Assembly (NCBI GenBank): GCA_016712035.1
Contig: JADJRT010000014.1
Location: 1-64,000 of the forward strand
Reading direction: 5' to 3'
Source of the DNA: Flammeovirgaceae bacterium
GTDB taxonomy: Bacteria; Bacteroidota; Bacteroidia; Cytophagales; Cyclobacteriaceae
Length of the DNA stretch: 64,000 nt
Shown: piece after piece, positions 46,045 through 56,830 of the stretch
How positions within the stretch are numbered: position 1 is the stretch's first letter
Layout: each line of letters starts with the position of its first letter
Made by a program: the position numbers and the translations under genes
The notes under the pieces: model-generated
What the model was told of the DNA's origin: nothing
The model's input: the letters and a program-made list of their open reading frames with translations, nothing else
Databases searched by the model: none

Positions 46045-49000
46045 TTATTCTTTAAAGATCTTCAGTGTTTGAATTCCCTTGTTGTGATTTATTCGGATTA
46101 GGTACAACCCTTTATCCAGATTGGTAAGATCCAATTGGAGGATAGAATTATCTGCTTGCCAATTGGATTTCACTGTATAGTTTCTTCCGACCTGATCTAC
46201 GATAGAAATGTTAGCAGCTGTTGGGAGTTCGGTAATTCCACTGATGGAGATGTTGACATAATCAACCGTAGGATTAGGGTAAGCAACCACTTGTTCCCCA
46301 AGTTCATCAGCAAGGTTATAAATCCGTGGTTCGCTCGAACTAATACTTGGGAATGTTCGGGCACTGGAATTATTCTGACATCGTGGAGAATCTGAACTGG
46401 CCGTTGCAGAATTTGTACGTAGTTGGGTAAAGTAATAACTCTTCACCGTCCAGGTTAACGGACTACCATCAAAGAGAACTTCAAACTGATTTGTTCCTTT
46501 CGGAAACAATTGCGGCACCTGACCTGAGAAACTTCCGGTACTGGTCAATCGATTATCAGATCCTGCTAGAATATATACAGATGTATAGTTTTCATTAGTG
46601 TACTCGAAATGTGCTTTGTAGCTGAAGCCTGAAGGATCATGAGATAACTCCTCCACACACACTAGAGTTGGCTCAATTGCCCTCGCAGTTAAACGATTTG
46701 GAATCACGTAAAGCGTTCCGTTTATATACTCAATTTCATAGTTAGATGAATTTGATAAAATAAGAATCTTTGGAACTATCGAATAAATTCCAGCCCAATT
46801 AAAGTTTCCTGAAATGTTGTAGTAGGGCCCCCCTGTTACAAGAGATGCTTGAGTATCTCCATTTACGAATCCCGTTATGGTGGAAGACAATGATGGGAAT
46901 GTAAAGCAACACTCTATCACTTTGTCATCGGCAGTTACAATAAGTTTAGCCTTTGTAATTTCTAATACTCCGTTGGAAGTCGAAATAGTATAGTTAGTTG
47001 AACTTCCGCCCGTCAGTGTGATTTCGTAAGTACCCACCGAACTAGCTTGATTTGCAACGGTACCAGCAACCGGTTTTGGATTCAATGCTATTTCATTGTC
47101 ACCATTCTTAAATCCGCTATAGCTGATAGTAAAGTTTGGATTATTCTCGCCATACAAGCGAGACTGGTTATCAGCCGATGCGTGTAACTGTGCTTGAGTT
47201 ATAGTAAAGTCTGCGAGGTTATACGTGATATCGTAGTTATCTAACAGATTTGTGGGTTGCAACACAGCGCTGATTGAGTAAGGAACAATTGTTACAGTTT
47301 CTCCGAGCGTTCTGCCATAGGTTGCGGTTATTCCATCAGCAACAAGAAACCCGGTTAGGGCTCCTGATAATGTTGGATCCAAATCTCCGTAAACCTTAGT
47401 GGCTGCCACAGGGCTAACGGAGGCAGGTTTTTTGTTGATAGAGAATAAGGCTGTATTATACGTTACATCGTAGTTACTAAGAACATCTATTGGACTTAAT
47501 GTAGCACTGATTGAGTAAGGCGAGTTCAAGACAGTTTCACCTTCTGTGCGACTATAGGTTGCGGTAACTGCATCGGCCTCTAAGAATCCTGACAATGTTC
47601 CAGCTAACATGGGATCACTACCTCCATAAATTTTGCTTGCTACGTTTGGTGTAACTGATGCTTCCTTCTTGGTGATTGAAAAATCAGCGGTGTTGTATGT
47701 TATCGAATAATTAGTCAACACTTCGAGCGGACTCAAGGCAGCCGTAATTGTATAAGGTGAGCCCAATACAGTTTCACCATCGGTTCGACTGTATGTAGCG
47801 ACTATCCCATCCGTAGAAAGAAATCCATTGAGTGAACCTGTTAATGCCAGATCTATCTCGCCATATGTTTTACTTGATGTAGTAGGTGATACCGATGCTT
47901 CCTTCGTGTTGATGATGAAGCTTGCGTTATTGTAGGTTATAGTATAATTACTAAGAACATCAGCAGGGTTAAGTTCTGCACTTATGGAGTATGGCGAGCC
48001 AAGCACTGTTTCACCTTGCGTTCTGCTGTACACAGCACTTACTTCATCGGTCTCCAGGAATCCAACTAACAATCCTGAAAATAAAGGATCAGCATCCCCA
48101 TAAGTCTTACCCGAGGCGGTAGGGGTCACAGACGCTTCTTTTGTGGTGATCGTGAAATCAGCCGTGTTATAAGTAATGTTGTAGTTGGAAAGGATTTCGA
48201 CAGGGCTTAAGGCGGCACTTATCGAATAAGGAGATCCGATAACCGTTTCACCGGACGTCCGGCTGTAAACAGCACTTACTCCATCCGCTTCCAAAAATCC
48301 ATCGACCAATCCAGTGAAGGAAGGATCAAACTCACCATATGTTTTAGTTGATGCGATTGGCGTTACGGATGCTTCTTTCTTGCTGATAACTATTGCTGCG
48401 GTATTCTCTATTGCATTATAATTATCATTTCCTGCAAAAAGGGCAGTAGACAAGTATGTGCCAGCTGCAACGGGAGCTGATGATGAAAGTGCATAGATGG
48501 TTTCATCGCTTCCTTGATAACTAAAAGTTACCGATGGATCTAGAACATCTTCTACACCATTAATACCATAAGCAAAGCCAGATGCTACCTTCTCCAGACC
48601 ATCATATACAAACGTACCACCCACTATACTTAGAGTTGGTTCCGCCTTATTTACAGTAAGTGAACCATACGTTCCATTTACGTAATCAATTACATAGTTC
48701 GCAGGCAGATTCAACGTAATAGCAGGAATAATACTGTATGATCCGGCTGGAATCACTCCATCACTGGGTAATCCTTCCACTTCGCCTTTCGTTAAAGTGT
48801 AGGCAATAGTCTCCACAACAGATTCTAGATTCTCGGAGAGCGTTACTTCTTCGGAATTTCCTTCTTCAAAGAAAGTGGTACTCATTTCAAAACCTTCCAA
48901 CGCTGAAGAATATTCCGGGGCAGCATCTCCATAAATAATCTCAGCTGGATTTGCTGATGTGCTTACTGATAGCGAAGCTGGCGTAACCGTTAATGATCCA

Positions 49001-52000
49001 GCCTCGTAGGTAACGATATAGTTATTAGACAAGAAGGTTCCGGGGACAATTACATGTGGCTGCCCGGGAGGAGTTACTCCAGTTCCGCTAATCAGGTTAA
49101 TGGAGTAGAAATCTAAATTGGCGTCCTCCAGAGATTCTTCTTCTGTTTCGTCAATACCAAAATCATAGTAATCTTTATTGTTAGCAGTTACTTCTGCTGC
49201 AGGTTCCAGATCCTTTTCACCAAAAATGATTAGTGAATTATCTAACTCCGGTGCATCATCACCGGCACCTTCTGTTCCGTTGATGAGCGTTCTTCCGTTG
49301 ATGAGCGTTCTTCCGTTGATCAACGTTCTTCCATTAATCAATGTTCTTCCGTTAATCAGCGTTCTTCCATTGATTAACGTTCTTCCATTGATCAAAGTCC
49401 GGCCATTGATCAGCGTTCTTCCATTCAATTCTGGGTTAGTCAGTTGTTGATCTCCTTCCGGTGCACTGAGATAATTAAAGAACGAACTGATTGGAGCGTC
49501 AATTGCATTGATTAAAGTCCGACCGTTGATTAAGGTTCTTCCATTAATCAAAGTCCGGCCATTGATCAGTGTTCTTCCGCTTACCATGAAACTTAAATTG
49601 GAAACGTCTGAGTTAATAAGCGTACGGCCATTAAACTCACGGGCATCAAAGATTGCCAGCGGTAGCGCGTCTTCGCCATCCTGCTTTGCTTTGGCAAGGT
49701 CAGTCAGGTATTCACTTTTAATGGAAGCGGTTAAACCGTTGAGATCGGATACAGAAGTTGCATCCTCAGGCATTACGGTAACAGTGAAATCGATTTTATC
49801 ACTGATCGATTGTCCGTAAACTAAAGAAGGGATACTCGTAACTGGCTGTATGGTAATCCGTAATGGTTCAATCTTTATAAAGCCGGGTATGTAGGGATAA
49901 CGATCACCAAAAATATTGTCTTCACCATTATATCGGGCAGATCCACTATCATCTAATTCACCAACATAATTAAATAGCTCGCGAAATGCATCTCCGGTTT
50001 TCGCATGGGTTGGGGTGATTTCATAATTTCCCTCGCGTACCGGACTGCGATCGCCAAGCACCTCATAGGTGGTTTTTTCAATACTTAAATGAACCAACGT
50101 TTCATCACCTGCATCAAGTGTTAAACCAACGTAGATGGCGACTTCAAACTCTGATGAATCAATAGCCTGTCCAAACCTTTTTGAAATATCTTTTGCACGA
50201 ATAGCAATAGTTTGCCTTGGTGTAGTTAGCACGGGTAGGGGATCGCTGGATCCGCCATCGCCTGAATTTGCTATTGCATTATTTACAACGGTGATAACTG
50301 GTTACCATCAAAAGGTTCGATTTCTACTTCGAGATTATTTGTCGACTCATTAAAGTGTGAATTCAGTTCAAGCGGAGTCTGATTAATCTCATCGGTGAGT
50401 AAAACTTTAGAATCGTAATAGAATCCATTCCCTTCAATCACTAATGTAAAGGCATCCCGACCCAGGTTAGCATCCTCAGGAATTGTTCTGAATTGTATTA
50501 TCTCGGGCTTAGGAGCTGCAAGAGTTAATAAGGCCGCATCGCTACGAATAAGACCAGCACCTGCAGTAGGGCCATACGAGCTTTCAGAAGTTTGCGCAAG
50601 TACTTTCTTGATGTCATCGGGTGAATTACCGGATGCCCAGGAAGAACCATCCTTGTGTGTAGGGTTTCCCTCGGCAGGATAGTATTTTGACCGGGCTTCC
50701 ATAACTAAAGCAGCAACTGCTGCGGCATGCGGGGCTGCTGCTGATGTGCCGAAGAAGTTTGGAACATCATCATCTTCAAGATCATTGATAAATTTGCCAT
50801 TCACATCCTTACCCGCCAGGTCAACCGTTGTGTTGACTCCGTTGGGAGCAATAAAATCTGGTTTATTTCTATCAAGACCATTGGTTAGCCCGCCTCTTGA
50901 TGAAAAGGTTGCCGGAGTAAAAGGTTCAACACCTTCAGGAACGGGAGGAAAATCAAAGGCTGAAGAATTTCTTGTATTGTTATACAACACTGCGCCCACG
51001 GTGATTGCACCCTCTGCGTTAGCTTGGCCAACAATCGTGGGAGCTCCTGTGAAATATTCGTTAACAGTTATTTTATCGCCACGGAAAATGATGTATTTGA
51101 ATTTCACATTCACATCACCGGCAGCTCTTACAATCATGATGTCGGTATGATAGTAGTGCCGACCGGAACAGAAAAGTTCAAGATTTCGATAGGGTCGCCA
51201 CCCAAATTGTTTCGGTTGAATCCGAAGAGGGCGCAGTCTGGAAATTAGTAAGGTAAATGTCCAGATCATTTGCTGATCCGGATAAGATTTCACCTCGTGA
51301 TCCAATAGAGTAAACAGGGTCGTCCCATTGAAGAACTATCGTATAGTTTCCCGGGCCTACTGTTATGTTTTGGAGTGTATCTGTTCCGCTAAACGCATGC
51401 GTTTGTTTACCAGGATACGGATTGAAAATGGATTCGTAAGATTTGTTTCCAAAATTGCCGGCCGCTGTGAAGTAAGAGACTCCTAAATCTTTAACATCAT
51501 TAACTGCCTGTGCAATTCTACCATCTGTGTAGAATGGTTCTGTGATATAGGTAATATCATCAACGATAATGTCGGCATTCTGGTTAGTTTTTAAATCACG
51601 AATACCTTTTGCGAAATCGCCAGCGGTAATAAATCCTGTCCTAAAGTAAAGTTCGGCACCCGGAGCAACGTCATGTACAATTTGAAGCATAGCTCGCCCT
51701 TCGTCAGTACCTTGACCATATCGTGAAGGCAATTCCTTTACAACATTTACATTGGGCAATTCACCATTGGTAATGTTATCTGCGGCAGCGCCTTCTTTGG
51801 TATCATAACTATCCGAGAGAACTGCAATTTTGACTCCCTGACCATTAATATCGTACCCTGCACGCGACCAGTTAGCTCGCATTACCTGATCACCCTGAGA
51901 GGTAATTGCGTTTCCGATAGGAGGAATGGCAGGCCGTACAAAATTGATTAATTCCGGATACGTGTTTAAGTCATCTAAATATTCAAAGGGTATAAAACCT

Positions 52001-54126
52001 GTTATGATTAAAGAAGCATCCAAATCACTAATGTCTTCATCTGTTTCAAAATTTAAACCAGTAAGAATTGACTGCAACGCTCCCAAATCTGTGTCACCGA
52101 AGATTATTATTTCAACCAACACGGTTTGTCCACTGATATAGAATAATTCGTTGGTAGTAACAGGTGCACCTTGTTGGGTGTTTTTATAAAGCTCGGTTAA
52201 TTCACCACCGATAATTTTTGTGTCGTCTACTTTGCCTCCGGTGGGAGCGCACACATCAAATGATTGTGCCTGATTTACAGTAACAACAATTCCATCATCA
52301 GCCACGCAGCCGCCTGCCAAATTCCCAAAACTATCTTTAACAACAACTGTATATTCTGTAGTAGAGGATGGCGTTATATTGACAGATACTTGAGTGCCAA
52401 TAGAGATTTCATTTACAAACCATTCATAGGTGTAGGGTGAAGTTCCCCCTGCTGCAACGGCTGTTAATGTGGCATTATTTGCATTAGAACAAACAGAAAT
52501 ATCGGGTCCAGCGTTTACAGTTAATGGTGCATTTACCTGCACGGTAACAGCATCACTTGCCGAACAATTATCAGCACCTAAACTCGTTGCCGTAACTGTA
52601 TAGGTTGTAGTAGTAGTTGGACTTACTGCTATAGAGGCTCCAGTCATTCCATTATCCCATGAATAATTGTAAGGACCGACTCCTCCTGTATGGGTGGCTG
52701 TTAATGTAACCGTATTGGCAACTGAACAAACAAATACATTTGCACCAGCATTTACAACGGGGGGTGTATTATTGAGGGTTACTAAAGCAATGTCTGTAGC
52801 GGTGCAGGTGCCAGCAGTAACGGTTAGCGTATAAGTACCCGCTGCGTTTACTGTTGGGGTTGCTGTATTGGCTCCGGCTGTAATACTACCGCCATTAGAA
52901 GCTACCCAATTGTAACTTACTCCGGGAGTTGCTGAAGAACCATTAAGTTGTAAGGAAGTGACTGAACAAGTAATCGTTTTATCTGCACCGGCACTTACAT
53001 CAGGTGTTGTGCATGTTAAGAAAGGCTCATAAATTATTTTGACACCACTTTGCACGTTAACTTGTACACCGCTCCACAAGGCACCCGTTACATCGGTCTT
53101 TCCGCTTCCTGAACCAACATTTATAGTTGCGAAAGGCGCCCAAACTGTTCCCAGCCATTTTGATTTCGAACTTGTTGATCCATTAGCGATGTCAAAAGCA
53201 TATTTTGAACTCCCTAAACCCGTTCCGTGGACTTCTGTAAAAATGCGAGAGGCACTGCCACCATTTATTGTTGTTATACTAAGTTTTCCAAGGGATACAT
53301 TGTTGTGGACAAAAATCTTAATAGTACCCGTTGGGTGGTTTTGAAAGTCAAAGACAAAACTATTACTGGTACCATTCTTATTTTCAATCTTATCAAGAAT
53401 GTAGGTACCAGTACCTCTAAATGTTAGGGTTTGGTTACCCGAAAGTTTGATGTCATCATATCCACCAGGTGTTATCACCTTTGTTTTGGTAATGTCCGGC
53501 ATTTGCGGATAGGGAGGGAAGTTTATGATTTCTGGAAGCGCAGGAAATACTGGAAGATTTGGAGTTCCTGTTATCCTTCCACCTGATGGGGTTGGACCCG
53601 AATAGGAAGCACCTGCGGGTTGTGTTACGGTTCCCGAAACCACACCACCATTAATTGTTATTCTACCATTTACATCAATATTGCCACCTAATGCTGAATT
53701 AGAACCAGCTAAAAAGATCGTTCCCGAGGTACTTGGGGAATTTGAAGCGGTAATGTCTCCGGTAACGCAGTTACTATTGGCAAGCGATACAGTCCTTTCG
53801 CTATGTACATTGCCTGTAATGGTAACCGTTCCTGTTGTCTTTATAAGCTTAAGACTCCCCACAGAACCACCGGTTACTGTGCTTGAACTGGCGATTTGAA
53901 CTGCATTTCCGGGGCTATTGCATGACGAAGTACCAGGTCCACCGGCCCCTGCGAATAACACAAAATCTGACATTTGAAGTGGCTGAGCCTGTTGACCCTT
54001 GGTAATGGTGGGTGTCAACGTGACAACAACAGCCAAAGCTAAAACTGGTATGCTGCTTTTAAGAATTGGGAATTTGAGTAGAAAGCGGATGCTTTCTGTG
54101 ATTCCACACATTAAAGCCTTTTTCAT
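46045..54126 (-). CDS. giant exported S8/sedolisin-like adhesin with NGRTLI and MBG repeats and T9SS sorting domain (three frame breaks)
   Basis: About 2690 residues. Order: signal peptide (VLALAVVVTLTPTITKGQ); a beta-rich domain (FVLFAGAGGPGTSSCNSPGN ... WLGTVWAPFATINVGSGSG); three Ig/PKD-like repeats with VNAGPDISVC-type starts; an S8 peptidase domain with KIAVLSDSYD (Asp), GTDEGRAMLQIVHDVAPGA (Glu where subtilisin has His), VDDITYITEP and FFGTSAAAPHAAA (Ser); 13 NGRTLI hexapeptides; five close and one distant MBG-type beta repeats; and a C-terminal type IX sorting domain (AYPNPTVDYVNISI ... LKIFKE). Frame breaks: lost base in the G-run 51229-51231, near 51148 and near 50298; repairs join GFNRNNLGGDPIEILNFSVP and DGNQVITVVNNAIANSGDGG. 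Likely secreted or surface-bound protease-adhesin. Confidence 0.85.
47200..48385 (-). repeat. five tandem ~237-bp repeats encoding MBG domains
   Basis: Units of 79 residues start with KEASVTP and continue S-K-T-Y-G-x-x-D-P ... YSRTxGETVxGSPYSIS ... LSNYxITYNTADFTI. They are spaced about 237 bp apart (for example at 48369, 48130, 47894, 47657, 47421). Nucleotide sequences have diverged at many third positions, so the repeats are old. A sixth, diverged copy (RLYGENNPNFTISYSGF) follows. Confidence 0.88.
49279..49426 (-). repeat. eight tandem 18-bp units encoding NGRTLI
   Basis: The hexapeptide Asn-Gly-Arg-Thr-Leu-Ile is encoded eight times without a gap. Synonymous codons vary between units (Arg as CGT/AGA/CGG type, Ile and Asn codons mixed) while the peptide is unchanged, showing selection on the protein. 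The unit length (6 residues) suits a beta-solenoid turn. Confidence 0.92.
49506..49579 (-). repeat. second block of four NGRTLI units
   Basis: Four more 18-bp units (the first in protein order reads SGRTLI) separated from the eight-unit block by about 26 residues; a single further copy (NGRTLINS) lies upstream at about 49612-49634. Codon variation between units is like that in the main block. Confidence 0.9.
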
Positions 54127-54184
54127 AGGACAAGGGTTTTTGGGGTCGGGGTCGATATTCTTCGTGTAAGAACTATGTAATATA

Positions 54185-54192
54185 CAAATTTA
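54185..54192 (-). promoter_or_regulatory. Bacteroidota-type -7 box for the giant gene
   Basis: On the minus strand TAAATTTG fits the TAnnTTTG consensus and lies 59 bases before the start codon at 54126. A clear -33 TTG at the right spacing was not found, so this is a weak call. Confidence 0.35.
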
Positions 54193-54269
54193 TCCTAGTT
54201 AGTAACCTACCTATCGTGGGTTAGCTTGGCCTATTTGTACTTGTGTTAAAAATATAGTAAACTCAACGT

Positions 54270-55336
54270 ATGCTTCGAGTTCACGCTAGATTACTACTCA
54301 TAAGTTCGCTTTTTCTTGTTGCGCAGTACACTGTTGCACAAACCCACGACAAACTTTTTGAGGGTAATAGTGTTTTGGAGCTTGCCTTATCAGGCGAAAT
54401 GCATGAACTTCTTATGGATCGTGGGAATGATCCACAGTATCATGCTCTAGAGCTCACCTATAAGGACACGGATGGAAAACCGTTAAGGTTATCGGTTAAG
54501 GTCAAAGCAAGAGGTCACTTCAGAAAATTAAAGGAGAACTGTAAGTATCCACCTTTACTTTTAAATTTTTCTAAGGAATCCAGTGAAAACACATTATTTG
54601 ATAATCAGGATAAACTAAAATTGGTTACTCCATGCCAGGGTGATAAGTATGTCGTTTATGAATATCTGGTATATAAAATTTATAATCTTATATCACCTAT
54701 GAGTTTTAATGTACGTCTTGTTAAAATGACTTTCGAAAATTTTAATAATAAGGGAAAAGATTCGGAGCCTATGTATGGACTTCTTATTGAAGACGAAGAA
54801 AAGATGGCGCAGCGAAATAGTATGATAGCGGTTGACAGAACAATGGTTCGGCCAGAGCAAACTCAGACAAAAGAGTTTTTAAAGACTGCAGTATTTGAAT
54901 ATTTAATTGGTAACACAGACTGGTCGGTTCAATATCGGCAAAATATAAAACTCATTGCACAGGATACCCTTTCCAGACCTTTGCGGTTCCGTACGATTTT
55001 GATCATGCGGGTATTGTTGGTGCACCCTATGCTAAGCCTGCAGAACAATTGTTACTTAGTACGACCCGTGAGCGGAGGTATAGAGGATATTGTGTTCAGG
55101 ATATGAAATACTTTAATGAAGCAATTGCTCAATTCAACGAAAGGAAGGACGAAATCTATAAGCTATATGAAAGCAATGATCTTCTTGATGCAGGCTATAT
55201 TAAATCGACAATCAGATTCCTGGATAACTTTTACGAGACTATTAATGATCCTAAAAAACGAATACGAGAATTTCAATACCCCTGCAGATCGGATGGAACC
55301 GGTAACGTTGTGATTATGGGATTGGATAAGAATTAA
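54270..55336 (+). CDS. exported CotH-like protein of unknown function (one frame break)
   Basis: About 355 residues with a signal peptide (LLLISSLFLVAQYTVAQ). The body has features of the CotH spore-coat-kinase-like group common in Bacteroidota: VKVKARGHFRKLKENCKYPP, KLKLVTPCQ, YEYLVYKIYNLISPMSFNVR, EYLIGNTDWSVQYRQNIKLI and, after frame repair, FAVPYDFDHAGIVGAPYA. The lost T in the run 54980-54982 shifts the frame; restoring it joins SRPFAVPYDFDHAG to LLLSTTRERRYRGYC and the end at 55336. The Asp-rich PYDFDHAG and GNTDW motifs suggest a metal-dependent kinase-like site. Function is not known for this branch. Confidence 0.75.
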
Positions 55337-55345
55337 ATCAGGATT

Positions 55346-56193
55346 TCAATAATCTCCCAGAGTCTCATCTAGTTGTCCTAAGGCTTTTTTCAACTCCTCA
55401 TCATTGGGTGCAACCCCGTGCCATTTGTGCGAGCCCATCATGTAGTCTACACCAAAACCCATTTCGGTTTTCATGAGATTCATAACCGGCTTTCCTTTGC
55501 CTGAGAGTGATTTTGCTTTTTCTAATCCGCTGATTACAGACGCCAGATCATTTCCATTAAACTCCTGTACTACCCAGCCAAAGGCTTCCCACTTTGCTTT
55601 TAAATCCAACAGGGAAAGAATTTTATCAACAGGTCCGTCAATTTGCTGACCGTTATAATCAATGGTAGCAATTACGTTGTCCATTTTATTATGTGCCGCA
55701 TACATAGCTGCTTCCCACACCTGCCCTTCTTGTTGCTCGCCATCACCCATTAATACATAGATCAGATTATTCTCACCATTTAGTTTTTTGTTTGAGCGGC
55801 ACCCAAGGCAACAGATAAACCCTGGCCTAAAGATCCGGAAGCTATTCTTACACCAGGTAAGTGTTCGTGGGTAGCCGGATGTCCCTGAAGGCGTGTATTT
55901 AAGAAACGGAAAGTCGATAATTCTTTTACATCAAAGTAACCAGACCGCGCCAGGGTAGAATACCAAACGGGTGAGATATGTCCATTGGATAGAAAGAAGA
56001 GATCTTCACTCTGGCCATCCATGTTAAACTTTGGATTATGCTTCAATACATGAAAATAGAGAGCAACAAAAAAGTCTGCACATCCTAACGAGCCACCCGG
56101 ATGTCCGGACTGGCAGGCATGCACCATTCTAACAATATCTCTGCGAATTTGACTAGAAAGTTTCTTTAACTGTACAAGATCGGGTTGTGACAT
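55346..56193 (-). CDS. transketolase N-terminal subunit (one frame break)
   Basis: About 282 residues containing only the ThDP-diphosphate-binding domain: HACQSGHPGGSLGCADFFVA, the His of LQGHPATHEHLPG and SGSLGQGLSVALGAA, then the ThDP/Mg motif GDGEQQEGQVWEAAMYAAHN with DYNGQQ. A lost A in the run 55774-55779 stops the frame after AAQTK; restoring it reads TKKLNGENNLIYVLMGDGE. The partner carrying the other two domains is at 23431-24390, over 30 kb away and on the same strand. It converges with the CotH-like gene 9 bases away. Confidence 0.9.
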
Positions 56194-56291
56194 TGATAGG
56201 ATACTAATTTATGCGCGAAGATAAGAGATAACCCCTTATACGCATAAATCCATGGAATAAACTTACTTATATGTAAAGAGTAAATTTGTAA

Positions 56292-56825
56292 TTACTTCTT
56301 GGAAGTTTTCTTAGCTTTTTGGGAGCTACTTTTCTTTGAGGGTTTTCTGTCCGCTTTGGTCGACCCACTGTTTGACGTTTCCAGTATCTGACTTGCGTGG
56401 TTCTTGGTGTCAACCTTTTCAATAATATCTTCAATCACACCCTGTTCATCAATTAGGTACGTGATGCGGGCGGTACCCATATACTTTCTGCCATACATGG
56501 ATTTTTCCACCCAGGCTCCAAACTTTTCGTGTACCGTTTTGTCTTCATCGGCCAGCAGGCGAAAGGGCAATTTTTCTTTCTCAATAAATTTCTTGTGCGA
56601 TTTTGGGGTATCCGTACTGATACCCAGTACTTCATACCCTGCTTTTTGCAAGGCTTTATAATTATCGCGTAGACTACAGGCTTCTGCTGTGCAGCCAGGC
56701 GTTAAATCTCTGGGATAAAAATAGAGTACTACTTTCTTTCCTTTAAATTCAGAAAGACTTACCTGTAGTCCGTCTTGATCTACGGTTTTGAATGCAGGTG
56801 CTTTGGAACCAACTACGAGTGCCAT
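56292..56825 (-). CDS. bcp: thioredoxin-dependent thiol peroxidase (Bcp/PrxQ family)
   Basis: A 177-residue atypical 2-Cys peroxiredoxin. The peroxidatic Cys is in YFYPRDLTPGCTAEACSLRD and the resolving Cys lies five residues later, as in Bcp/PrxQ. It reduces hydroperoxides using thioredoxin. The last ~30 residues after ASQIL form an unusual Lys/Ser-rich low-complexity tail (KPSKKSSSQKAKKTSKK), not part of the standard ~150-residue family and possibly nucleic-acid binding or simply disordered. The gene starts 5 bases after the stop of the M23 peptidase gene. Confidence 0.93.
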   Translation of the reverse strand: MALVVGSKAPAFKTVDQDGLQVSLSEFKGKKVVLYFYPRDLTPGCTAEACSLRDNYKALQKAGYEVLGISTDTPKSHKKFIEKEKLPFRLLADEDKTVHEKFGAWVEKSMYGRKYMGTARITYLIDEQGVIEDIIEKVDTKNHASQILETSNSGSTKADRKPSKKSSSQKAKKTSKK

Positions 56826-56830
56826 AGAAG

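Noticed and set aside
49276..49580. Possible CRISPR-like array
   Set aside because: The 18-bp units are contiguous with no spacers and encode a constant hexapeptide.
49178..49819. Plus-strand frames rich in LPLINV-type repeats
   Set aside because: They are the antisense reading of the NGRTLI units of the giant gene; the minus-strand frame has the signal, domains and terminator.
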